Source: Erodium maritimum (lineage: Eukaryota; Streptophyta; Magnoliopsida; Geraniales; Geraniaceae). From it: 64,000 nt of DNA. The notes beneath the pieces are model-generated. The model made no database searches, was not told where the DNA came from, and saw only the letters and a list, made by a program, of their open reading frames with translations. The stretch is taken from positions 32,715,730-32,779,729 of the forward strand of contig OY997592.1 in assembly GCA_963921825.1 (NCBI GenBank). The letters are read 5' to 3'. Below, piece after piece: positions 43,401 through 55,009 of the stretch. The translations under genes were made by a program, and so were the position numbers. Position 1 is the first letter of the stretch, and the number at the start of each line of letters is the position of its first letter.

Positions 43401-43716
43401 TGCCAGGAGGAATGTTAAGATCCTTTGGCTTTAGGGACTACCTCTGGGAAGGGTCCCTGATTGAAGCTTTGCCTCCTACAACTGATGTAGTTCAAGTATT
43501 GTCGCTTTGCCACCCACATGCAGTGTATAGGCATTATCTTGAGCAGAACTTCCAGTTTCGTTTTCCAACCCCCACCTTTCCTTCATATTGCTTATGTGGC
43601 GTCTCAATACCAATTATAACGGTTATATTGTTGAAAGAACTGCGAACTTTTATGTTCTATTTCTGTTCTTGTTTACTGGCCAAGGAATATTAATCTTGGT
43701 GCACTAGATTGTAGTT

Positions 43717-44107
43717 TTTTTATAAGCGCAAGATTTTATTGAAAATACATCCTCCAAGGAGGAGAATGCAAAAGTAAAAACAATTACAAAAATATCCATC
43801 AAGGATAAAAAAGGGGAGAAGTCCCTTACAAAGAAAACAAAAGCTATCCCGATGCCAACGAAACTGAGAGAGAGCGATAGCTTACTCTTCCTCATACCAT
43901 TCGCTGTCCGACGACTGGATCGGATCCCTGGGGGCCTCAAAATTAAGGGCTCGACCCTTGGATCTCGTATTATGAGTCCGAGGAACCTCCGAATGAGGTA
44001 CCGAATTGTTAGACCGTCCCTTACGCGCCTTATCCTTGAGAGCTTCCTTCAACCACCCATCGAAAGACTGTAGATGATCTATCACTCTTTGAGACATGTT
44101 CTGAATG
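43717..44107 (-). mobile_element. 5'-truncated retroposed insert with 19-bp TSD
   Basis: GGTGCACTAGATTGTAGTT occurs at 43698-43716 and 44108-44126. The minus-strand 3' end is CAATAAAATCTTGCGCTTAT plus a short poly(A). The minus-strand frame ends RVIDHLQSFDGWLKEALKD, then THNTRSKGRALNFEAPRDPI, then SDSEWYEEE and a stop, with a 3' UTR of about 165 bp. The xNTRSK word also occurs in the full-length LINE ORF1 (AVAYNTRSKEK at 47835), so it is probably the end of an ORF1-only or related LINE transcript. It is only 391 bp long. Confidence 0.85.
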
Positions 44108-44126
44108 GGTGCACTAGATTGTAGTT

Positions 44127-45838
44127 GATTTTGGAGTTCAATAAAATTGCACCTTTCGTTCAGAAAAAGAACATGATTTTCTTTTTTTCTTTTCTTTTCT
44201 TTCTTCGATACAAACAAGATTGAGGGTAAACCCTTCGATACAAACAAGAAACTATAAATGTCAATTTGAGGCACATTGCTAGACCTAATCAATGGGTTAA
44301 AATAGGTTTATTACCTAAATTTGACAACTCAAATATGAACTACACACCGCACATGGGGTGAAAAAAAAAAGAAAAAGTACTCGGTCTAAACACCTATTTC
44401 CTTACCATGAAATAGAAAGATAAAAACAAGTAGGTCTAATAACCCAAATTTTGCATCCTTGAAGTCCCAAGACATAGAAAAAAAAGCTACAAAACAGAGA
44501 AAAATGATCCCCCTCGACAAGTCTAAAGACGACACATGCCACCTCTGAACAACGAACCACCACGAGCAGTGGCCGAGCACAAACCGACAGCTACCACTTG
44601 GCTACAACACGAACCTTCACGAGAACCACTTACTCCCCCCCCCCCCCCCCCCCCCATAAGGTCAACACCTGACAGCGGCCCAAACAAGGGAGGTCGGTAA
44701 CAAACCCGCCACCAACCCCACTACTAGACGGCCACCCTAAAAGGCATAACCCAAGGAAAACTTCAACAACACCCAAAGGATAAAACGGTGTTACATCGAC
44801 CGTGAGGCTGTGACCATACCACCAAGGACGAGGAAAAGAAGTCTGAAAAGTAGGGGGAATGAGTTACTTGAAATGACTGGGCGGTGAGAAAGAGAATGAA
44901 AAGATCAAGTATGAGAGCTCAGGCATTAGGTCTCGAAGGGAAGAACTCATCCGATCACAATGAGGACGAAATCGAAGATCTTGCAACAATCTCGTGAGAA
45001 GAGGAATCGAGAAAGTCAGATCCGACACCACAACGACTAGATCTAGTTCCTCGATTGTCAGATCTGAAGAAGCAAGTAGTGAACAAGCCAAATAGAGAAC
45101 ATGCGAGGCAAATACAGGGAGACAAAGGGGAAATTATTTTTCTCGCCTATATTTGCTGTCTAAAATGTCAAATCTTCATCTAAGTTTTTCATCTATTATA
45201 ACATGCGCTACAAAAAATTACCTATTTCTTGCTTATTTCAAATGCAATGTTATTGTCCATGACTTTCGCGTTCCTATCATATCATATTATGGAGGGCTTT
45301 CATTTTTGGAATCATTTTATGGTACGGCCTCACCATTTTGGATTCGAGCAAGAGTCCAATTCTTTTCAATCTCCTTTACAACCCCACGAACATATTCTGT
45401 TGAATTTAAGATCCATGCATCAACAAGCCAATTCATAATTTTACTTTCTAAGATAGGCTGGTAGAAGAAGACTTCCATTGTCTTCAACTACGACCATGTG
45501 AGGGAGATGAAACTGATAGAGCCCTAGGGTACGAAACGGATCAACCGCCATGACAAGAACACCCGCACGAGACCGAAGCAACCCACAGGATTACAAGGAT
45601 CACCACGAGCCCAAACTAGATGAGGAGCGGGGAACATTGGTGCTTACGTCATCATCATCGAGAACAACAGTTTATCGCCGTCGTCATACAGGAGATTTCT
45701 TAGATTTTCAATTGAACCGTAATTAAAGTGTAAACCGTCTGAACAATGGAAATGGTTGTAAAGTAGAATCCTTAACGTGCTCGTTTCCTCTTCAAAATTA
45801 CATCTCAACAAATTGATCATCAGACATTTTGTCTAGTT
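44127..45838. other. Unassigned region with poly(C) run
   Basis: Contains a T/C-rich stretch (44178-44215), a 21-C run (44635-44655) and, from 44500 to 45120 and 45470 to 45700, sequence rich in ACGACCA/CACCACGAG words that may be an old reverse-oriented element. No coherent protein was found in any frame. Confidence 0.4.
44635..44655. repeat. Poly(C) run of 21
   Basis: Twenty-one consecutive C bases, the mirror case of the G run at 2520-2542. Confidence 0.9.
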
Positions 45839-46119
45839 AAGAGGGTGATGATGAAAGGAAACCAGGTAAAAAGGAAGCTCTGTTACAAAAATGCTCTCTA
45901 CTGCTACAGTACCGCTCCTGTTCATACTGCTGCAGATTTGAATTCTTGAAGATCCGTTTGAAACATTCCGGCGACTTTTGCGACTCCACTCTTGTTATTG
46001 TTCCCTGGGTGTAGTGTTCAGGGTGAGCTAGCTGTGATTCATCGGACCACCGAGGAACATTCTCTTTTTAAGTGTACTCATAGCTCTGTTTCTGTCCACG
46101 TATCGGTTGATTCTCCATC

Positions 46120-48162
46120 ATGGCTTCTTCCTCCACGGTGGGTGCTCCACCTGGTTTTGAACACATCACTCTTGGTTTAGCGCCGGAAAGGAGAGGTGTG
46201 TCCAATGATAGGGACACTTGCATCAGACCTTCGATGGTTGAGGGTGATTCTGAACATTGGATCTTTGTACACAATCTACCACCAAAGACATGTCCTGATT
46301 GGCTTACTAATCTATTTAGAGAGTGTGGAGAGATAGTAAAGGCTGAAGCGCCTCTCAGACCTAATGCTAGAGGAAAATGGTTTGGTTTTGTGGCTTTTAA
46401 AACCTTGGAAGCATTTAACAGGGCAATAGCTATCTTCAATGGTTTTCTTCTCAAGGGTTTCAGATTATTCGTGGTAAAGGCTTGGAGGAGGGAGAGGAAG
46501 AGAAACAATTATCCTGTTGCTCAACAATGGAGGAAAAAAGACTCCCAGACTCCTAAAATCAATACGGTTCTTGGAAGTGTAGTGGAAGCCTTTAGACCAT
46601 TATTAATGAGGGGTCACCTTGCTCTTCTTTACAACAATACCAATGTGGAGGCCATTATGGAAGATTTCAGAGCAGAACATGAAGCTGAGATCAACATCAA
46701 GGCTTTGGGCAACAAAGTGGCTTTGATCTTCTTTCCTGATCTTGAAGTGGAGAAGAAAGCACTTGGAAATGATGGGGCTTGGTTGAAACACTGGATGATT
46801 ATCATCAAGGACAAGGCGGAGCTGTATAAGAAGGGAGGCAAATTTACTTGGATAGTAATCCATGGGGTCCCTTTATTGGGTTGGAGCACAGTAAATTTTG
46901 CTGCCATTGTGAGTGACATTGGGGAGTATGTCTGCACTCATCCCTTTTCTGAAACTGGCATTCATCTGGATGTAGCATTTGTACTGGTTCATTCACAAGA
47001 ATTTCTTAGGGTCTATCATGAATCCTTACTCTTCCTGGAAGAGCAGCAATTTAATGTCATAACTAGTTCTGTGGATCAAGCTGTGGTTCCTTTTATACCT
47101 ATCCCTTGTCTCTTAAGCACCTCCACACATTCCAGCTCTGATCATAACTCTGATGATCCTCATTCTTCTGAATTAAATGCAACATTTACTCCTGCTGACA
47201 CCATTCTTCTTGGTAACTGTTCTCTAACTCCTACAACTTTGGGCCTCTTATCTTTGGTGGTTGAAGATTCTCTACCTACACAAATTGATGGTAACACCAT
47301 TGAGTGTATTAACACCTCTCAGTTGGGTTTTTCTGATAATTTGACTGAGTTTCCTTCTTTATCTGTGCCTACTCACACACCTGTTCATACTATTGAGTCT
47401 TTTATTGGCAACACTCCTAATTCACTCTCCTTCAAAGAGGCCCTGATCTCTTCTCTTGATGGTTCTACACTCATCCCAAAATACTGTTCAAACACTTGTC
47501 CCTTCAGTTGCTACTGAACCAGCTACTGAACCAGCATTTCAAATTTTAAGTGGGAGATTAACTTCTGATATTTTACCAATGGATGGGACCTCTTTGGACT
47601 CACAAGTACAAAAGGGTGTTGGGGAAGAGTTCACCATTAATGCTGGAGAAGATGCTACTTCTTTAATGACAGTTTTGGGGCCACATTTGCAGACTCCAGC
47701 TGGGGCTAATTTGGTTTTAGGGGGAAATATTAATTTCAAATCTCCCCCTCTTATGACTAATCACAACAGTCCTATTCTAATTACCAGTGGTAATGAAACT
47801 AAGAATTGCTTTAGAAGAGGGGCACAGGCAGTTGCTTACAATACAAGGTCCAAGGAAAAAAGTGGTCATTCCTGCTGTGTTACATCCTCAGACCATATCT
47901 GGCAAATGCAAAAAAAAATTCCACAGTGTTTAAACAAGGAGGAACTGGAACTAGAGACTATTGTAAAGCTCTAGGATTGAAAACTTTTGGTTCAGATGAT
48001 TTGGTAGCTCTGCAATTTGATAATTTGGAGTTGGAGATCAATCAAGCGGTGGATTTGGAGACACATTCTGAGGATGATTATTGTGATCTGGGTGAAGGGG
48101 ATGAGATAAACACTGATCCTCTCTCAGTTGCTTCCATCTTTGCACAAAACCTCTCATCTCCA
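46120..48162 (+). pseudogene. LINE ORF1 with RRM domain
   Basis: ATG 46120 opens MASSSTVGAPPGFEHITLGL. Residues about 46-121 form an RRM: HWIFVHNLP (RNP2), NLFRECGEIVKAEAPL, GKWFGFVAF (RNP1), IAIFNGFLLKGFRLFVVKAW, followed by a basic RRERKRNN. A conserved middle (residues about 247-266, FTWIVIHGVPLLGWSTVNFA) is shared with the ORF1 at 15328-16596. The first frame stops at 47515. The protein continues in a second frame (47456-47974, with AVAYNTRSKEK) and a third (47926-48165, LGLKTFGSDDLVALQFDNLE), so two frameshifts break it. It ends at the start of ORF2. Presumed role: RNA-binding partner of the retroposition complex. Confidence 0.85.
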
Positions 48163-51100
48163 TGAGGATCCTCTCATAGGGGCCATTTCTAGACAGAAGA
48201 GAAGGGCCCTTAGAAGTGTGTGCTCCAAACAATCTTTCTCAATGGTTCTCATTCAAGAATCTAAGTTGTGTAAAATACCATTTGATTTCCTTCAGAGTAG
48301 TGAGTTTAGTCATTCTTGGGATCTCATTTTCTCTCCAGCTGTGGGAAATGCTGGTGGAATCCTCACCATTTGGAACAAGACCTCTTTTTTACTGTTGGAT
48401 AGCCTCATTACTGAGAGAGTTATATACTGGCATGGAAAATTCCTCCCTTTTGACTGAGGTTACTATTATAAATATCTATGCTCCTTGCAATGCAGCTGCA
48501 AGGTCAGATCTCTGGTCTGAGATCTCAATCAATGTGGCAAGATTTTCTGAGAATTTTATATTAGCTGGGGACTTCAATGCTATTTTGGCCCCATCAGACA
48601 AGTCAGGTCCCAATTTCTCTACTTCTAGCCTTAGATGCTTTAATGACTTTGTGGATAATTTGGGAGTAATTGATCTCCAACTTGGTGGGGGGAAGTATAC
48701 CTGGTTTGGTCATGGTTCAATAGCCACAAGGATTGACAGATTTTTACTAGCCCCCTAAATTCTGGCTTCTTTTCCTAATATGTTTCAAACCTGTCTAAAG
48801 AGATGTTTATCTGATCACAGACCTATTTGCCTCATTGATCCCTTGGTTGACTGGGGTCCTAGGCCCTTCAAATTCATTAATGCTTGGATATCTCATCCTT
48901 CTTACCTCAAAGACACTAAAGAGTTTTGGGACTCCATCCAGGTTTCAGGTAACCCTTCCTATTGCTTGTGGTTTAAAATCAATGCTCTTAAGAATTTTTA
49001 TAGAGATTGGAATGGCAGGGTTTTTGGTTGGTTGGGAACTGAGATTGAATCTCTCAGATCTGAAATTGGATCCATTGACACAATTATTGGCAGAAGGGAT
49101 TTATTTGAGGCTGAGATTTCTTGGAGAGCATTATTACAAGCTAGACTGATACAAAAATTGAAGCTTCAATCTAAATTGTGGTGCCAAAAGGCCAGACTCA
49201 AGTGGAATAGGGAAGGTGAGATATGCACAAAATTCTTTCATCTTATTGCTAATCTCAATCACTCCAGAAAAAGGATCACTGAATTGGTTATAGATGATAT
49301 TTCTCTCACCTCTCCACCTCTGGTCAAGGCTGCAGCTCATGCTCATTTTTCCAAGAGATTCTCTTTATCCAATACACTCTGCGTTGATCTTACTGGTTTG
49401 CCTTTCACAAGTCACTCTACAGCTCAAGCTCAACATTTGGAAACCAGTTTTACTGAGGAAGAAATATTCAATGCAATTAAAGCCTGCAATGGAGAGAAAG
49501 CACCTGGTCCAGATGTGTTTACAATGAAATTCTACCAAGCCACTTGGAACATTATTAAACTATACATTTTGAGATTTATGGATCATTTCTACTGTGGGGC
49601 AGACCTTGGAAAAGGTATTAACTCCTCATTCATCACTCTCATTCCCAAAAATGCTGCACCCTTATGTTTTGGAGAATTCAGACCTATTAGTCTCATTTCC
49701 AGTTCATACAAGATAATATCCAAATTATTGGCAACTAGACTCAAACCATTGATGAAGCACTTAGTACATGATGTACAATCTAGGTTCATAGCAGGGAGGC
49801 AAATTTTGGATGGTGTTCTCATAGCCTCTGAACTCATTCACTCAATCAAAAGTTTTGATAAAGAGGTCATTGTTCTCAAGGTAGATTTTGAGAAGGCCTA
49901 TGATCACATTCATTGGGAGGCTCTCTTAAAATTACTCAATTGCATGAGTTTTGGGGATGTTTGGATTGAATGAATAGCTAAATGCTTAAAGGCTTGGTCA
50001 TCTGTACTTATTAATGGCTCTCCCTCCCTGGATTTCAAGCTACAAAGGGGCCTCAGACAAGGTTGTTCCTTATCCCCATTACTCTTTGCTTTAATGGGGG
50101 AATGTCTTCATCAATTAATGATCCAAAGTCAGAATAATGGCATGTTTGCTGGGATTCAATGTAATGAAAGGGGGCATGTCATTTCACATTTGCAATTTGC
50201 AGATGATACACTCATCTTCATTGAGGTTGGTCTACAAGAAGCTATGAATCTAAAGCACACTCTCCTTTGTTTCCAACAGGCTACTAGTTTAAAGATCAAT
50301 AGTCTTAAGTCAAAAGTTTTATTACTTAATCCTCACAGTCTCAACATTGATCAGATCAAACAAATCTTTGGATGTGCTTCTGCTGAACTTCCTATGGATT
50401 ACTTAGGCTTTCAGTTGGGGGCCAATCCCAGAAGACACAAAATTTGGGAGCCTATCTTGAAAAGATTTAAGAAGAAGTTGGGTCTTTGGCAAGGCAAATA
50501 TAGATCTTTTAGGGGTAGATTGACATTGATCAAGTCAACATTGTCTGCCCTTCCACTATACTATATGTCTCTCTTTAAAGCACCTAAAGGGATCATTATA
50601 GAGATCGAAATATGGCAAAGAAAGTTCCTCTGGAATGGGACAATCTCCAATAGAGTTCTACACAAAGTTAGATGGGATTTGGTGTGCAGACCAAAATGCT
50701 TTGGGGGTTTGGGGATCAGGAGTTTACATCACATGAATAGAGCTCTCTTAGCAAGATGGTGGTGGAGGTTTGCTGTGGAAAAGGACTCTTTATGGAAACA
50801 ATTAATCTGTGCCAAGTTTGGATGGGATTGCAATGCCTGGGATCTATCCAAAATGAGTTTACATAATGGGGGAAGCTTCTTGAGACACATGGATTCTCTA
50901 CTCTCCATTCCTTCTTTTGCTGATAATTTGGGGCTGTTGGATTAAATTGGACAATTCATTCTGGTAGATCAGTCCTTTTTTGGGAAGACATTTGGATCAA
51001 CAACTCTCCTTTGAGGCTACAATTCCAAAGACTCTACCATCTCAGCACACAAAAAAATTCCTTGGTTTCACAATTCAAGGTGGATGGGGATTGGATCCTA

Positions 51101-51290
51101 GTTTTCAGAAGATTTTTAAGGGGCTAGGAGAAGGGCCAATTTCTACTCCTCAGTAATTTACTCAACCAGACACACAACTTAACTGATGAGGAAGATAAGG
51201 TCACTTGGAAAACTGATGAAAAATGCTTTTCTGTGAGAAAAATGTATCAGTCCTTGGATGTCACTACTACACAAGCTCTTGATTGGCCTG
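48162..51290 (+). pseudogene. LINE ORF2: APE endonuclease and reverse transcriptase
   Basis: ATG 48162 gives MRILS, then the expected W-N of LSWN(V/I)RG is deleted and the reading shifts into RGAISRQKRRALRS-type text. Endonuclease: VLIQESKLC (Glu), AVGNAGGILTIWN, IINIYAPCN, FILAGDFNAIL (Asp/Asn), GGGKYTWFG, RIDRFLLAP, LSDHRPICL (SDH). RT: KAPGPDVFTMKFYQ, LGKGINSSFITLIPK, FRPISLISSSYKIISK, motif A VDFEKAYDHIHW (about 49885), LRQGCSLSPLLF, motif C HLQFADDTLIF (about 50190), YLGFQLGANPRRHKIWEPI. Other breaks: a frame change near 48457, stops at 48756-48758 and 49971-49973 (WIE*IAKC), a frame change near 50940 and a stop near 51126. Catalytic residues are otherwise kept, so inactivation is recent compared with LINE B. 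Confidence 0.9.
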
Positions 51291-52435
51291 TGTCACGCCC
51301 CAATTTCAGTAAACCGAACTCGGGACGCGAACGTTTAAAACAATAAAAACATTTTGAAACCTTTTACATTAAATCACTTTAAAACCACCAATTAGTTCGT
51401 CAAAAGAATAATTTACAACTCAAAAGTACGTCCCACAACGGACAAAATACAAGTGTACGTCGCTAGACTCAAAAGTAAACCCAGACTCCCGCTCCCAGCT
51501 CTTCAAGCTTCGGAAGCTCACCTAGTTCAACCTGCGACCAATACCTGTAGGAAAAGCAGCTAGGGGTGAGCGTTCACTCACCACCACGGATAACAGACTG
51601 ACTACGGCATACTTAGCAGACAATGCCAGTAACACCAACAACAACTCAAAACCGGGGACTACCATCCCCAAACTCAAGTAACCCGACTTACACACACACA
51701 CTGTTACTTTCCTCAACCGACTCAACACTCAGACACATAATGTAGACCTGACAGAACGATTGACAACCTCCTCCAAAAACACGACAGACAACCACACAAC
51801 ACCCAAGATCACAAAGGATCGCACACCAAACAAGATCACAGAGGATCGCACGCCAGCTGCTCAGTAACCCCTCTTTCTCTCGCCCTTTACCGATCCCTGT
51901 CAGGTCAGGCGGTCGACCTGTCGCGCAACTTCTCCCGATATCAGCCGGAAGGCTAGCCCACAACCTCTCCCCTACCCCCGATCTCATTCGGGTGACTAGC
52001 CACATACGCGCGTCCCTTCTCCCGATCCCAGTCGGGAGGCTAGCCCACAACCTCTCCCCTACCCCTTATCCCAGTCGGGTGGCTAGCCACACCTCACGCA
52101 ACTTCCCCGACACAAAGTCGGGTCTCCAACCTCAGGTAACCACATTCACAATCACAAGCAAAGTTCAACAAACAGCAACAACCCAGGTTCAACACTCCAC
52201 AGGCACTCATGCCCACCCAAGACACCAACAGTAAAAATCGGACTCAACAACCCCACCGGCACTCACAGCCACCCAAGACACACCGACAATAACTCACGGG
52301 CTCAACAACCCCATGGGCACTCACGGCCTCCCAAGACACGCCAACAGTAACTCACGGGCTCAACAACCCCACGGGCACTCACGGCCTCCCAAGACACACC
52401 AACAGTAACTCACGGGCTCAACAACCCCACGGGCA

Positions 52436-52563
52436 CTCATGGCCACCCAAGACACCAACAGTAAAACACGGGCTCTCATGGCCACCCAAGACACCAATAG
52501 TAAAACACGGGCTCTCATGGCCACCCAAGAAACAACAGTAAAGCACGGGCTCTCATGGCCACC
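52436..52563. repeat. Short tandem repeats (about 37-39 bp) in the solo LTR
   Basis: GGCTCTCATGGCCACCCAAG recurs with CCAACAGTAAAACACG-type spacers; longer 55-58 bp relatives (CACGGGCACTCACGGCCTCC) precede it from about 52235. The same motif occurs in the LTR at 60390-60760. Confidence 0.75.
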
Positions 52564-52795
52564 CAAGACACAACTACACAATCAACCTCCAGGCATAACC
52601 AATGCCTCCAGTAGTTCTAATATCAACAGTTTCACAATCAACCTCCGGGCATGGTCATATGCCTCCAGTAACTTTAATATCAACAGTTTCACAATCAACC
52701 TCCGGGCATGGTCATATGCCTCCAGTAACTCTAATATCAACAGTTTCACAATCAACCTCCGGGCATGGTCATATGCCTCCAGTAATTCTATTATC
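52564..52795. repeat. Minisatellite, 57-bp unit, about 4 copies
   Basis: CAACAGTTTCACAATCAACC starts at 52624, 52681 and 52738, with a partial earlier unit, spacing exactly 57 bp. As 57 is divisible by three, it gives long spurious ORFs on both strands. Confidence 0.9.
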
Positions 52796-54504
52796 AAAAG
52801 TCCACTGCTCCTACGACACTGCTAAGTGTCACAAGCATTTCTAATATTCGATACGTTCCCATATCATACGACACCACCCGATATCGCCTGCTTTCCTAAT
52901 ATTCGATAAACCTACTTAACCCACGACACCCAAGTGTCACATGCATTTCTACTGTTAACTTTCCCTAGTCAGGGCCGAGATCCGGCTACTTTTCCCTACC
53001 TCGTATGCTTTCTCCAGAAGCGCACTAACAAGCTCCGGCGTGATATCGATCACTCGCCTAGCTTTCCCTTTTCTCTATCTGCGGCACGATCTAATAAGAA
53101 CACAATTTAAATACTTTTAAGTTCGCAAACATAAACTGAAATTTAATAAACTTGACGCCCAAAAGTAACCCCGACAATGTCGATCACTCCCAAACTTCCC
53201 AATTACTCGACATTGTCGATAATGGACCTGGAAAAACCCGATTCGCCCGACATGGCGAATCTGCCCGGGTTTTGGAAACGCCCTTCCGGGGCTCCGAAAA
53301 TTCCCGTTTTCGTTTCTACGGTCTTAGAATAATTCGAAGGTTCATATGCACTCGATGGAATCCAATTCCGACTTCCGAGTAATTTAATTAGCGTTTCAAG
53401 TTTCTAAACCCGTCAATTACAACTTTCACAATTTAATTCCAAATTTCGATCTGGTTGTAGATTAATGATTCGGGGAACGTCCTAAACCACCCGAACACGA
53501 AACTCGAGCACCCGAGCACGTGGGCCCCACCTGGCCAAACTTGGCCGTAGGTGGCCAGGGCCGGTTTGGGGCCGGTCCACCAAGGTGGTGGCTGGTCCTA
53601 ACTCCGGCCAGCCACCATACACGGTGGCCGGAGCTCCCCCGAGCCTCCGGTCACCGGAAAACGTTCATCTCTTCGCTCCAAAACACCTCCAACAAACCCC
53701 ACACCTCAACTCATCCATATTCAACCCATTTCAATCCAAACCCTAACTTTTAAATTTAACAAAACGAGAATCGGTTAGGTGCTCACCGTAGAGAACGTCG
53801 ATGTGAGCTCGATTCTTTTATCGTTGAGACGATCCACCGGTTGGATCGACGGGAAAAGCCAAAACTTTCAACACATGCTTCTCTTTTCTCTTCTTCTTCT
53901 AACTCCCCTTTCTCTCTCTAAAACTCCATTTTTACAGGTATGGCCGAACATAGCAATTGCTTTCCCTTTTGTTTTGTTTTAAATATCAAATCTAATACTT
54001 AATTACAAAACTAACACTAAAAGTAGTCTTCTCTTGTCTTGTCCAATAAACCTAACACCACCACATTGGTGACATGTGGCAAGTGGGTCCCACACCTTTT
54101 TGTAAAATATCTTCTAGATATTTTCAAATCAGATTCGCGAAATTCGGCCGTTTTGGGCCCCGAACGGGCACTTTTTCCAAGAAATTACGAAACTTCACGA
54201 GCTACAAGGAAACGGCTCAACTAAGACCGCTGCGACGACGGCTAAGCTTTTTGGATCCAAAACGGACCTCGAACGGACCAAAACATCGCTGGGTTCATTT
54301 TCCCGCGAAAAGTCAACATTTCCCAAATTGGTCAGAAAGTTGCCCTGAGTCCCCCGGAACTCACTTTGGTCGATATAGGGGTCAACTTAAGTACGGTATG
54401 ACCCTCGGGGTCAAATTTAGGTTCATTTAAGTGTCTGTCTAAAAATTTTAAATTTTCCTGTTTTTCGCCGATTTGACTAGCGTTGACCGGGAGTGGTTCT
54501 TACA

Positions 54505-55009
54505 GCCTGAATTGTTATGGTCACCTCTTATCCCCCCAAAATTATCTGGTTTTGCTTGGCTAGTATGTATCCAAACAATTGCAACAAAATGTTTCTTGTT
54601 GGCCAGAGGAATTTATTCTAATGATATCTGGTGTCCTTTATGTAGTGAAGATCTAGAAGAAACATATCATTTACTTCTTGGTTTTACTTTCTCTTGGAAT
54701 ATTTGGAATCTCTACTTGAAGTGGTGGGGCATTACCTCAGTGCTCCCAGACAATATCAAGGATTGGCTTATTTCTTGGAGACACCTTGGTCCTCATCATT
54801 CTAAAAAACAATGGGGCATACTGGCAATAGTGATAATGTAGAGGATATGGCTTTGCAGGAATGACAGGACTTTCAACAATACTACACAAACTCCTTCAGA
54901 AGTCTTACAACTGATCCAAAGTGATTCTGCTGTGGGCTACTTTCAAAAAATGAGGAGACTCTTTCCCTTTCATCACTTGGATCAATACCACTACTTTATG
55001 CTATTCTAG
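54505..55009 (+). pseudogene. LINE ORF2 C-terminus (zf-RVT), after the LTR
   Basis: Reads WSPLIPPKLSGFAWLVCIQT, KCFLLARGIY, WCPLCSEDLEETYHLLLGF (zinc-binding C-x2-C-x7-H; the usual C-terminal Cys is not obvious), WNLYLKWWGIT, then HHSKKQWGILAIVIM and a stop at about 54841, after which another frame reads RIWLCRNDRTFNNTTQTPSE to about 55007. It is collinear with 51290, and GCCTG belongs to the duplicated target. Confidence 0.85.

Larger units (their letters stand above)
51291..54504 (-). mobile_element. Solo LTR (3214 bp), chromovirus TGTAAGAACC family, inverted
   Basis: The plus strand runs TGTCACGCCCC ... GGTTCTTACA, the exact inverse of the termini at 478/3556. GCCTG at 51286-51290 and 54505-54509 is a perfect TSD. 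The LINE ORF2 reads through from ...TQALDWP to PELLWSPLIPPKLSGF across it. It contains two minisatellite blocks. There is no internal region. The insertion postdates the LINE. Fossil. Confidence 0.95.

Noticed and set aside
52439-52844. Long ORFs in the repeat blocks (also at 60520-60750 and 58250-58552).
   Set aside because: The 57-bp and 39-bp units are multiples of three, so tandem copies stay open on both strands without being coding.
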